11,599 nt of DNA from BS750m-G62 sp964577175. Its GTDB lineage: Bacteria > Planctomycetota > Phycisphaerae > FEN-1346. The position numbers were made by a program, and so were the translations under genes. The notes under the pieces are model-generated. The model was not told the DNA's origin, ran no database searches, and was given only the letters and a program-made list of their open reading frames with translations. The stretch covers positions 1 to 11,599 of the forward strand of contig CAZNYC010000128.1 of assembly GCA_964577175.1 (NCBI GenBank), written 5' to 3'. Positions 1-5,809 of the stretch are shown in pieces (position 1 is the first letter of the stretch; the number at the start of each line of letters is the position of its first letter).

Positions 1-49
1 GCATTTCTTTTGCGCCATCCACGGCCGACATCCTCAGAATCGGTCAGTT

Positions 50-72
50 TGAGTAACTGAGTGACTGAGTAA
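50..72. repeat. TGAGT octamer tandem repeat, left copy
   Basis: Three TGAGT cores are spaced 8 bp apart (TGAGTAAC, TGAGTGAC, TGAGTAAG). The same pattern appears in inverse orientation at 389-411, so the two copies bracket the small ORF at 144-356. Similar CTGAGTNN strings occur as non-coding intergenic repeats in diverse bacteria. No function is implied. Confidence 0.6.
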
Positions 73-143
73 GGGCAAACGGCAACGGCGCGGGTGGCAT
101 GGCCACGCTTGTCGTGGCCATGGGCAGGCGAAGGGGGGCAACG

Positions 144-356
144 ATGACGGCAGCCATCACGGCGCTGGTCGGCCTTGTCGGCGTGCTGGTCGGCGTGCTG
201 CTATCGTTTTTTCTTCAGCGTCGCTTGTGGCAGACGCAGGAGGCCATGAAGGCCTACAGCGAGTTGTTCTCCTTCGGAAACGAGACGCTCAGGAGGTGCA
301 ACAACGTGTTGATTTGCATAGGCGGCGTGGAAAACGAAGGCCGGCAAGAAAGGTGA
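144..356 (+). CDS. Small putative membrane protein (70 aa), unrecognised
   Basis: The ORF starts at an ATG preceded by a purine-rich AGGGGGG about 7 nt upstream, a better start than the in-frame ATG at 99. Residues 4-21 form a hydrophobic, Gly/Val/Leu-rich segment that should span the membrane once. It is followed by the positively charged QRRLWQTQE, suggesting a short N-terminus outside and a cytoplasmic tail. The layout resembles the N-terminus of longer membrane-anchored coiled-coil proteins, but the tail stops after about 45 residues, so this may be a truncated remnant. It is bracketed by inverted TGAGT repeats (50-72 and 389-411). I do not recognise the family. It could also be a chance ORF, although the RBS plus membrane segment argue mildly for a real gene. 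Confidence 0.4.
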   Translation: MTAAITALVGLVGVLVGVLLSFFLQRRLWQTQEAMKAYSELFSFGNETLRRCNNVLICIGGVENEGRQER

Positions 357-388
357 TTGGCAGCAACGCCGGCGTTTGCGTTAGCCGT

Positions 389-411
389 TTACTCAGGGAC
401 TCAGGCACTCA
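389..411. repeat. TGAGT octamer tandem repeat, right inverted copy
   Basis: Three ACTCA cores at an 8-bp period form the reverse complement of the 50-72 pattern, differing only in the two variable spacer bases between cores and at one end. Together the two copies give an inverted pair about 340 bp apart. Confidence 0.6.
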
Positions 412-431
412 GGGACTACGGAACCCACGGC

Positions 432-470
432 GAGATTCTTCGGTCGCCACGGGCGACCTCAGAATGACAA
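432..470. repeat. Dispersed AGATTCTTC...CTCAGAATGACA repeat, half copy
   Basis: GAGATTCTTCGG is followed by a perfect 7-bp hairpin (GGTCGCC at 442-448, GGCGACC at 452-458, loop ACG) and then CTCAGAATGACA. This is one arm of a dispersed repeat whose fuller form, with both arms, lies at 1591-1689. It sits just upstream of the dehydrogenase gene. A rightward promoter is not evident in this spacer. Confidence 0.65.
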
Positions 471-497
471 CAGAACCTCTGCGATAAGGAAACCCCA

Positions 498-1535
498 ATG
501 AAAGCGCTGGTACTTCACGGCATCCGCGACCTGCGGGTCGAGGACGTGCCGGAACCCGAAGCCGGTCCCGGCCAGGTCAAGATCCGCATCCAGGCCGTCG
601 GGGTGTGCGGGTCGGACGTCCACTACTACACGCACGGCCGCATCGGCGAACAGGTCGTCGAGAAGCCGATCATCATCGGCCACGAGGGGGCGGGCGAGGT
701 CGTCGCGCTCGGCGAGGGCGTCGAGGACCTCGCGCCCGGCCGGCGCGTCGCCATCGAGCCGGCCCTCTCCTGCGGCGAGTGCGAGTGGTGCCTGACGGGC
801 AAGCCGAACGTCTGCCCGAACGTCCGGTTCTGCTCCACGCCGCCCATCGACGGCCTGATGTGTGAGTTCGCCGTCCTGGCCGCCCACCAGTGCATGCCGA
901 TCCCCGACGCCCTCTCCTGGGAAGAGGCCGCCATGCTCGAACCTCTCCAGGTCTCGGTGCACGCGGCCAACCTCATGGGGACGGTGCCGGGCGAGACGGC
1001 GGCCGTCGTCGGCGCCGGCTGCATCGGCCTGGGGTGCATAGAGATGGCCAAGGTGGGCGGCGCCGCCCGCATCATCGTCACGGACACACTCGACTACCGG
1101 CTGGACCTGGCGCGCCGGCTCGGGGCGGACGAGACCGTCAACGTCTCCGACGAGGACCCCGCCGAGGCCGTCGGGCGGCTGACCGACGGCCGCGGGGCCG
1201 ACCTGGTGTTCGAGTGCACCAACCGCTGCGCCGGCGCCCCGCAGGCGTACGACCTGGCGGCCATCGGCGGGCGGGTCTGCCTCGTCGGCATCCCGGAGGA
1301 GGACGAGGTGACCCTGCATGCCCACCATCCCCGGCGGAAGGAACTGCGCGTGCAGTACGTACGGCGGTCGCGGCACGCGGCCCGGCAGGCGATCACGCTC
1401 GTCGCCACGGGCCGGCTGGACGTGGCCAGTTGGGTCACCCACCGGGTGGGGCTCGAGGACGCCCAGGGGGCCTTCGACACGGTGGCCGAGTACGCCGACG
1501 GCGTCCTGAAGGCGGTCGTGCTGCCGAATGAGTGA
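498..1535 (+). CDS. Zinc-dependent polyol-type dehydrogenase (MDR family)
   Basis: This 345-residue cytoplasmic NAD(P)-dependent oxidoreductase of the zinc medium-chain family should oxidise a secondary alcohol of a polyol such as sorbitol or xylitol, or a related sugar acid or amino acid, to a ketone. Visible catalytic zinc ligands are C37 (GVCGSD), H62-E63 (GHEGAGEV) and E148 (MLEPLQVSVHA). The structural zinc cysteines are all present: C92, C95, C98 and C106. The Rossmann glycines GAGCIG lie at 172-177, and D196 ends the second strand (IIVTD), which favours NAD over NADP. DVHYYTHGRIG at 40-50 is typical of the sorbitol/xylitol dehydrogenase branch. AAGGAAA ends 7 nt before the ATG and supports this start. 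Length matches the family. The exact substrate cannot be read from sequence, and threonine dehydrogenase-like relatives are the main alternative. No sugar gene adjoins it. Confidence 0.93.
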   Translation: MKALVLHGIRDLRVEDVPEPEAGPGQVKIRIQAVGVCGSDVHYYTHGRIGEQVVEKPIIIGHEGAGEVVALGEGVEDLAPGRRVAIEPALSCGECEWCLTGKPNVCPNVRFCSTPPIDGLMCEFAVLAAHQCMPIPDALSWEEAAMLEPLQVSVHAANLMGTVPGETAAVVGAGCIGLGCIEMAKVGGAARIIVTDTLDYRLDLARRLGADETVNVSDEDPAEAVGRLTDGRGADLVFECTNRCAGAPQAYDLAAIGGRVCLVGIPEEDEVTLHAHHPRRKELRVQYVRRSRHAARQAITLVATGRLDVASWVTHRVGLEDAQGAFDTVAEYADGVLKAVVLPNE

Positions 1536-1541
1536 CCGCCT

Positions 1542-1580
1542 TCCCTCTGCCCCGGCGGGAGAGGGCCAGGGTGAAGGGGA
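1542..1580. repeat. CCCTCT...GAGAGGG dispersed intergenic element
   Basis: CCCTCTGCCCCGGCGGGAGA begins a GC-rich imperfect palindrome that ends in GGGTGAAGGGGA. Elements of this type recur in spacers of many GC-rich genomes and give spurious peptides such as LALSRRGRG on the opposite strand. It abuts the 1591-1689 repeat, so the spacer is a composite of two repeat types. Confidence 0.6.
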
Positions 1581-1590
1581 ATGTGAAGTC

Positions 1591-1689
1591 TGTCATCCTG
1601 AGTGCTGCGAAGGATCTCGCCTTGCGACTCATGGGAAGCATAAGACCACGGCGAGAGTCTTCGGGCCGCAACCGCCCCTCAGAATGACA
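1591..1689. repeat. 99-bp imperfect inverted repeat
   Basis: The outer arms are TGTCATCCTGAG (1591-1602) and CTCAGAATGACA (1678-1689), complementary except for one G-T position. The inner arms GCGAAGGATCTCGCC and GGCGAGAGTCTTCGG also largely match. The 432-470 sequence is a second, partial copy of the right arm. It is a dispersed intergenic repeat and not a gene. It could fold into a long hairpin downstream of the dehydrogenase. Confidence 0.7.
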
Positions 1690-1719
1690 TCGTGGGAGAG
1701 GGAGCGAACAGGCGCCCCG

Positions 1720-1748
1720 TTGCCGACGGTCCCTCCACCCCCTATAAT
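1720..1748 (+). promoter_or_regulatory. Sigma-70-type promoter for the radical SAM gene
   Basis: TTGCCG (1720-1725) and a perfect TATAAT (1743-1748) are separated by exactly 17 bp. The expected transcription start is near 1755, only a few bases before the ATG at 1758. No Shine-Dalgarno sequence fits between them, so the transcript would be leaderless or nearly so. Confidence 0.7.
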
Positions 1749-1757
1749 GGCCCCGTC

Positions 1758-3347
1758 ATGACCTGGAAACGCCCGCTCCTCCTCTACCCGTACAGCCCCG
1801 CCAAGAAGAGCGAGCACCTGTACGGCGGCCTGGCGGTCATCAACCCGATCGGGCTCGAGATCGTCGCGACGGCCATCAAGCCGATGGTCGACGACCTCCT
1901 GCTCGTCGACATGCGGATGGAGGACCGTCCGCTGGAGGAGATCCTCTGCCGGTTCCGCCCGGACATGGTGGCCGTCAGCCTCATGTGGGGCCGGGACGCC
2001 TGGGCCGACGCCCTCATCCGCGGCCTGCCGGACGACGTCACGGTCCTCGTGGGCGGCCTGTACGCCACGCGCCATCCCGACGAGATGCTCGATGCGTACC
2101 CGAACGCGGACATCCTCTCCCTCGGTTATGGCGACCAGACGATGCAGCACCTGCTGGAGGCGGGGTCGCCCGAGGGCCTGGCCGGGTTCTGGTACCGCGA
2201 CCGGCCGACGGCGCACGCGCCGGAGGCGCGCGGCGGGTGCGGAGACCCGTCGCGCCAATCCGATGATCCGCCGCGCGAGCCTGCTGCCGTTCCGCCCGGC
2301 CGGACAAGCCGGCCGGGCCACACAAACGCGCCGCCCACACCGCCGGGCCGCACGAAGCCCGAGGCCCCCCTTGTCAAGAACCCCCTCTACGCCGGCCGCA
2401 GCGTCGAGAACATGCACATCGACCGCTCCGTCCGCCGGTACGAGTACCCGTGGCTGACGCTCAAGGGCGACAACATTATCACGAGCGTCGGGTGCCCCAT
2501 GGTCTGCGCCTTCTGCAAGTGGCGCGAGAACATCTTCGGCGAGGTCCAGCCCTGGATCGGCCGCAGCGCCGAGGACGTGGTCGACGAACTCGCCGAGACC
2601 GACGCCCCCATCGTCCACCTCGTCGATGCCAACTTCGCCGCCGACACGAAACGAGTCGAACGCATCTGCGACCTGCTCATCGAGCGCGACATCCGTCACC
2701 TGTACGCGTGCGAGATTCGCGTCAACCCGCTCTACAAGAGCGCGCGGCTCGTCAAGAAGATGGAGCAGGCCGGTTTCTTCATGTTCATGGTGGGGCTGGA
2801 GAGTTATCAGCCGCGCCTCCTGAAGGCGATGCGCAAGGGTTACACCGTGAAGATGGCCCGGCAGGCGTTCCGCCACCTGGCGGAGACGAAGATCCTGACG
2901 CTCGGCAACTTCCTCATCGGCAACCCGGGCGAGACGGAGGAGGAGATGCTCGGCATCGCCGACTACGCCGCCGACCTCGGCGTCGACTTCATCAGCCCGA
3001 ACAAGATTTACGCCTACCAGGACAGCGACTTCGAGCAGTGGGTCCTCGCCCAGCCGGGCATGAAAGTCGTGGGCCGGCGGCGGTACGTCGTGAGCGACGC
3101 TTTCGGCGTGGAGGACCTTCGGAAGATCCAGGCCCGCATCATGCTGCGGTTCCTGGCGAAGCATCCGCCGTGGATCCCGTACCGGAAGGTGCTGGCCCAT
3201 CCGATGGTTCAGAAGATCGGCCGGGAGCGGATTCGGCGGGCCATGCTGCGGAGCCTCTGGAACCACGTGGCGGACCCGTCGTTCCGCCGGCGGGCGGTCA
3301 AACGCCTCGCCAAACGGTTCCGCCCCTCGGCCCGGGCGGCGACGTGA
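1758..3347 (+). CDS. B12-binding-domain radical SAM protein
   Basis: The protein has 529 residues from the ATG at 1758. An in-frame ATG at 1692 lies upstream of the promoter and is rejected. Residues 1-150 form a Rossmann-like cobalamin-binding-type domain (LLLVDMR, VAVSLMWGRDAW, VTVLVGGLYATRHPDE), without a visible DxHxxG cobalt-ligand motif, as in the BchE-like class. The radical SAM core follows, with CPMVCAFC at 246-253 supplying the 4Fe-4S ligands C246, C250 and C253. Later landmarks are HLVDANF (287-293), FMVGLES (343-349) and FLIGNPGETEEE (385-396). A basic C-terminal tail follows. It should cleave SAM reductively to a 5'-deoxyadenosyl radical, but methylation, cyclisation or another outcome cannot be assigned. 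Residues about 155-205 are a Pro/Arg-rich low-complexity linker created largely by intergenic-type palindromes (2228-2317). No partner gene adjoins it. Confidence 0.88.
   Translation: MTWKRPLLLYPYSPAKKSEHLYGGLAVINPIGLEIVATAIKPMVDDLLLVDMRMEDRPLEEILCRFRPDMVAVSLMWGRDAWADALIRGLPDDVTVLVGGLYATRHPDEMLDAYPNADILSLGYGDQTMQHLLEAGSPEGLAGFWYRDRPTAHAPEARGGCGDPSRQSDDPPREPAAVPPGRTSRPGHTNAPPTPPGRTKPEAPLVKNPLYAGRSVENMHIDRSVRRYEYPWLTLKGDNIITSVGCPMVCAFCKWRENIFGEVQPWIGRSAEDVVDELAETDAPIVHLVDANFAADTKRVERICDLLIERDIRHLYACEIRVNPLYKSARLVKKMEQAGFFMFMVGLESYQPRLLKAMRKGYTVKMARQAFRHLAETKILTLGNFLIGNPGETEEEMLGIADYAADLGVDFISPNKIYAYQDSDFEQWVLAQPGMKVVGRRRYVVSDAFGVEDLRKIQARIMLRFLAKHPPWIPYRKVLAHPMVQKIGRERIRRAMLRSLWNHVADPSFRRRAVKRLAKRFRPSARAAT
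2228..2317. repeat. Two palindromes embedded in the radical SAM gene
   Basis: The first is GCGCGGCGGGT (2228-2238), loop GCGGAG, ACCCGTCGCGC (2245-2255), a member of the window-wide palindrome family with one G-T pair in the stem. The second is CCCGGCCGG (2295-2303), loop ACAAG, CCGGCCGGG (2309-2317). Both are read in frame, encode ARGGCGDPSR and PPGRTSRPG, and lie exactly between the B12-binding and radical SAM domains. Confidence 0.8.
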
Positions 3348-3363
3348 GGCTCGAACGGCACGC

Positions 3364-3386
3364 GCCGGCCAAGGCCGGCGGCTGAA
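3364..3386. repeat. REP-like palindrome with GGCTGAA tail
   Basis: GCCGGCC (3364-3370) and GGCCGGC (3373-3379) are perfect complements, followed directly by GGCTGAA. The same tail follows unrelated stems at 7450-7468 and 7613-7632. It begins 17 nt after the radical SAM stop codon and could act as a 3' stabiliser or terminator, although no T-run follows. Confidence 0.55.
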
Positions 3387-3490
3387 TGGGGCCCGTGCCG
3401 ATGCCGTTGCCGGCGTCGGGGCGTCTCGCTGTTGTCGTTCGCCTGATACCGGCTGCCGGGTGCCTGATGCCTGCCGTTATGCCTTTTTCC

Positions 3491-3519
3491 TTGACGCTTC
3501 CGGCGGTGCGGCGTCTAAT
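3491..3519 (+). promoter_or_regulatory. Sigma-70-type promoter for the TPR protein gene
   Basis: TTGACG (3491-3496) and TCTAAT (3514-3519) are separated by 17 bp, each with five of six consensus bases. Transcription would begin near 3526, giving a leader of about 60 nt that carries the strong GAGGGAGGGA ribosome-binding site at 3571-3580. Confidence 0.65.
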
Positions 3520-3585
3520 GATTCTGAACGTTCGTTTGCATACGCCGTCGACGCATTCAGGTCACCGCCTGAGGGAGGGATCGTC

Positions 3586-4797
3586 ATGCACCGGTTTGCG
3601 CTCCCCTTGATTCTTCTGGCCGCTGCAGCCATGCTCGTGCCGGAGACCGTTCTGGCCCAGGCCAGCGAGTTCGAATTGCCCCCGGTCCGCCTGAAACCGG
3701 ACCGCCCCAGCCAGGCGAAGCCGATCCCGCCCACGCCGGACGACCGCGAGCCGGAACCCCCCGCGGAAGAGGCCGAACCGCCCGCGAAAGAGGTCGAGGA
3801 ACCCGAAAAGGCCCCGCCCGTCAAGGAGGCCGAAGAGGGGGAAGGGGAGAAGACCCAGGCCCCGGAGGCGTCCGAAACGGAAAAGGCGAAACCGCCTGCC
3901 GAGGTCCTCCTGAAGCCCGAGACCGCCGAAAAGGGTGAGCCGCCGACCCCCGCCGACCTCCCACTGCCGGAGACCGCCCCCGAGCCGCCCGAGACGGGGC
4001 CGGCCACCATCGCGCTTCCGGAGAAGGAGAAACCGGCCCCGACGCCGCCCGACATGCCCGCCGCCGTCGGCCGTGAGCCCCGTCCCACGGAGGCCAGGCC
4101 ACAGCCCAGCCGGGTCCAGGCCGAGGCCGTCGAGGCCCAGGTCACGCCCGCCGTCGAGCCGCGGCTCGCCGGCCTGGGCGAGGTGGGGCTCGTCGAGGCC
4201 GTCGCCGCCGCCCGCAAGCAGTACAAGCGGACCCTGGAGACGCTGAAGAAGTATTACGTGGACCGGGGCCACAACGCCAAGATCGAATGGGTCGAGTCGG
4301 AACTCAGGGGGTTGGCAGCCACGCCGAAACCGCGGTACCTCCTGGCCGCCGAAGTCGCCGGCCCCGAACTCCGGCCCAGCCGCTCGATCGAGGCCGCTGA
4401 CCAACTGTACCAGGAAGGCGTCGACTTCAAGGACTACCCGGCTTTCCCGCCCGGTAAGAAGGATTACCTGAAGGTGGCGCTCGAGAAGTTCCGGACCATC
4501 ATCGAGAAATATCCGCAGAGCGATAAGATCGACGACGCCGCCTTCCGCATGGGCGAGATCTACGGCGGGTGGTACTTCCAGGATTACGCCCGGGCCGTCA
4601 TGTCCTACGAGCGGTGCTGGCAGTGGAACCCGGACACGCAGCACCCCGCCCGTTTCAAGGCGGCCAAGATCTTCGAGGAGAAACTTAAGAACCGCGCCAA
4701 GGCCGTGGAACTCTACAACGAGGTCATCACCCACACCCAGGACGAGGAACTGGCCAAGCAGGCCCAGCAGCGCATCCGGGCCCTGGCGGGCCGGTAG
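3586..4797 (+). CDS. Secreted Pro/Glu-rich TPR-domain protein
   Basis: The 403-residue protein starts at the ATG behind GAGGGAGGGA (3571-3580), 5 nt away. The in-frame ATG at 3460 lies before the promoter and is rejected. Residues 1-26 are a classic signal peptide: MHRF, a hydrophobic stretch LPLILLAAAAML, then VLAQA with likely cleavage after A26. Residues 32-190 are a low-complexity linker rich in Pro, Glu, Lys and Ala, probably extended. Residues 200-245 are helical and charged. Residues 268-403 hold TPR-like helical pairs, seen at YLKVALEKFRTIIEKYPQSDKIDDAAFRMGEIY (294-326) and ARAVMSYERCWQWNP (335-349). The architecture recalls periplasmic TPR scaffolds such as CpoB/YbgF or BamD-like domains, but family identity is not established. 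It should sit in the periplasm or envelope and bind other proteins. No TolB, Pal or BamA neighbour supports a specific complex. Confidence 0.82.
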   Translation: MHRFALPLILLAAAAMLVPETVLAQASEFELPPVRLKPDRPSQAKPIPPTPDDREPEPPAEEAEPPAKEVEEPEKAPPVKEAEEGEGEKTQAPEASETEKAKPPAEVLLKPETAEKGEPPTPADLPLPETAPEPPETGPATIALPEKEKPAPTPPDMPAAVGREPRPTEARPQPSRVQAEAVEAQVTPAVEPRLAGLGEVGLVEAVAAARKQYKRTLETLKKYYVDRGHNAKIEWVESELRGLAATPKPRYLLAAEVAGPELRPSRSIEAADQLYQEGVDFKDYPAFPPGKKDYLKVALEKFRTIIEKYPQSDKIDDAAFRMGEIYGGWYFQDYARAVMSYERCWQWNPDTQHPARFKAAKIFEEKLKNRAKAVELYNEVITHTQDEELAKQAQQRIRALAGR

Positions 4798-4867
4798 ACC
4801 CACGCCGCATTCGAATCCGGCACGGGCTGTGCCGGCCCCCCCACGGGGCCCGGCGCAGCCCGTTTGC

Positions 4868-4896
4868 TTGCAAACGCCGCCGCCGGCCGGTACACT
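4868..4896 (+). promoter_or_regulatory. Candidate promoter upstream of ispF
   Basis: TTGCAA (4868-4873) and TACACT (4891-4896) are 17 bp apart. The -35 box lies in a 6-bp inverted repeat CGTTTG-CTTG-CAAACG (4861-4876), a possible operator or a chance palindrome. The distance to ispF, about 300 nt, weakens the link. Confidence 0.45.
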
Positions 4897-4935
4897 GCCT
4901 GCGCCGAGTCGCGAACGGGAGTTCGCGGGTATTGG

Positions 4936-5057
4936 CACTACAACGCTAACTCGTGCGCGGCGAGTCTCCGCCCCCGCCGCGCAGCCCTGAAAAGGGCGTT
5001 TCGAGCGCGGTGGGTACGGAGACCCACCGCGCAAATGGCCGACTTAGCGTTGTAGTG
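4936..5057. repeat. Nested inverted-repeat (MITE-like) element
   Basis: A perfect 14-bp terminal inverted repeat, CACTACAACGCTAA (4936-4949) and TTAGCGTTGTAGTG (5044-5057), encloses two members of the palindrome family. These are a diverged one at 4955-4982 and a perfect 11-bp stem, GCGCGGTGGGT (5005-5015), loop ACGGAG, ACCCACCGCGC (5022-5032). No clear target-site duplication is visible at the ends. The 122-bp unit encodes nothing recognisable. Confidence 0.65.
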
Positions 5058-5111
5058 TTAGGCGGCGCGGGGCAATGGGCGCGCGAAATGGACGCCCCCA
5101 TGAGCGACTAT

Positions 5112-5131
5112 CCCCGACCTTACCGTCGGGG
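5112..5131. repeat. Hairpin CCCCGAC/GTCGGGG
   Basis: A perfect 7-bp stem (5112-5118 with 5125-5131) has loop CTTACC and is followed by CTCGAACGAGG. It lies in the putative ispF leader, about 75 nt before the start codon. No T-run follows, so it is not a typical intrinsic terminator. Confidence 0.45.
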
Positions 5132-5204
5132 CTCGAACGAGGCGCGTCGAGTCGCCGCGCCCGAACCGCGGCCGAACGGAACCGCGATTGCGAGGAAGCG
5201 ACCC

Positions 5205-5696
5205 ATGGCATCCATGCGCGTCGGAATCGGTTTCGACCTGCACCGCCTGGCCGAGGGGCATCCGCTCCGGCTGGCCGGCGTCGACATTCCGGCCAAGGCC
5301 GGACCCGTCGCCCACAGCGACGGCGACGCGCTCTTCCACGCCGTCGCCGACGCCGTCCTCGGGGCCGCCGCCCTCGGCGATCTGGGCGACCACTTTCCGG
5401 ACGATGACGACGCCTGGGCCGGCGCCGACAGCGGCCGCCTCCTCGGCCGGGTGGTCGACATGGCCCGCGGGGCGGGGTACCGACCGGCGAGCGTCGACGT
5501 CAACGTCGTCCTGGAGGAACCGAAACTCGCGCCGCACCGCGACGCCATGCGCGCCGGCCTGGCCGAACGCCTCGGCCTGCCCGCCGGCGAGGTCAGCATC
5601 AAGGCTCGCACGATGGAGGGGATGACCGCCGTCGGCGCCGGCGCCGCCGTCGTCGCCCAGGCCGTCGTCGTGCTCGAGGAGACGCCGCAAGCCTGA
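5205..5696 (+). CDS. ispF: 2-C-methyl-D-erythritol 2,4-cyclodiphosphate synthase
   Basis: IspF catalyses the fifth step of the MEP isoprenoid pathway, cyclising CDP-methylerythritol 2-phosphate to MEcPP with release of CMP, as a cytoplasmic homotrimer. The 163-residue length fits. Metal ligands are D11 and H13 (GFDLH) and H45 (ALFHAVADA). HSDGDA (37-42) and ALGDLGDHFPD (56-66) are family hallmarks, and KARTMEGM (133-140) matches the KATTTE region. The start is the ATG at 5205 behind GAGGAAG (6 nt); a second ATG at 5214 is possible. The 84-codon upstream extension is repeat DNA and is not used. One oddity is that the usual GRGEGI segment near the C-terminus reads GAGAAV (144-149), so the Arg and Glu that line the trimer axis in E. 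coli are both Ala. ispD is not adjacent. cysS follows 113 bp downstream, beyond two palindromes. Confidence 0.95.
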   Translation: MASMRVGIGFDLHRLAEGHPLRLAGVDIPAKAGPVAHSDGDALFHAVADAVLGAAALGDLGDHFPDDDDAWAGADSGRLLGRVVDMARGAGYRPASVDVNVVLEEPKLAPHRDAMRAGLAERLGLPAGEVSIKARTMEGMTAVGAGAAVVAQAVVVLEETPQA

Positions 5697-5707
5697 CCGA
5701 ACCGTCC

Positions 5708-5777
5708 GCGCGGTCGGTCTCCGCACCGACCGCGCATACCCGAGGAGTCGCCGCGGCGGGTACGGAAACCCGCCGCG
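5708..5777. repeat. Two palindromes between ispF and cysS
   Basis: The first is GCGCGGTCGGT (5708-5718), loop CTCCGC, ACCGACCGCGC (5725-5735), a perfect 11-bp stem. The second is CGCGGCGGGT (5752-5761), loop ACGGAA, ACCCGCCGCG (5768-5777), a perfect 10-bp stem. The stems differ by changes made on both arms, so pairing is conserved. They start 11 nt after the ispF stop and could protect its 3' end or attenuate read-through into cysS. Confidence 0.85.
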
Positions 5778-5809
5778 CTCCGCGCCGCTGGGAAGCACAA
5801 CGTACTGCC

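Larger units (their letters stand above)
4798..5204. other. 407-bp non-coding stretch between the TPR gene and ispF
   Basis: I see no convincing gene here. It holds a 7-bp hairpin (CCGGCAC 4817-4823, GTGCCGG 4829-4835), a candidate promoter (4868-4896), a nested inverted-repeat element (4936-5057) and a CCCCGAC/GTCGGGG hairpin (5112-5131). Open frames crossing it, such as the 84-codon extension in frame with ispF from 4953, are read through these repeats and are not credible. If transcription starts near 4903, ispF has a leader of about 300 nt with several very stable hairpins. Confidence 0.6.

Noticed and set aside
3..56. Possible C-terminal end of a gene entering from the left
   Set aside because: Frame 3 is open for 17 codons to a TAA, but another frame is open about as long and none shows a recognisable motif.
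1629..3266. 545-codon open frame antisense to the radical SAM gene
   Set aside because: Long antisense frames are expected in GC-rich coding DNA. The peptide is low-complexity and His/Val/Asp-rich with no motif, while the sense strand has clear domains.
3460..3585. 42-codon N-terminal extension of the TPR protein
   Set aside because: It begins before the promoter and would bury the signal peptide; the ATG at 3586 has a strong ribosome-binding site.
4817..4876. Intrinsic terminator after the TPR gene
   Set aside because: The hairpins at 4817-4835 and 4861-4876 are not followed by a T-run, so a Rho-independent terminator cannot be supported.
3562..5034. 490-codon antisense frame over the TPR gene, and similar ones at 459-1442 and 5120-6427
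   Set aside because: These mirror the codon bias of the sense genes, run through repeats, and show no recognisable domain or ribosome-binding site.
4953..5204. 84-codon N-terminal extension of ispF
   Set aside because: It is read through family palindromes and a hairpin; IspF proteins start at MRVGIGFDLH, and the ATG at 5205 has a proper Shine-Dalgarno.
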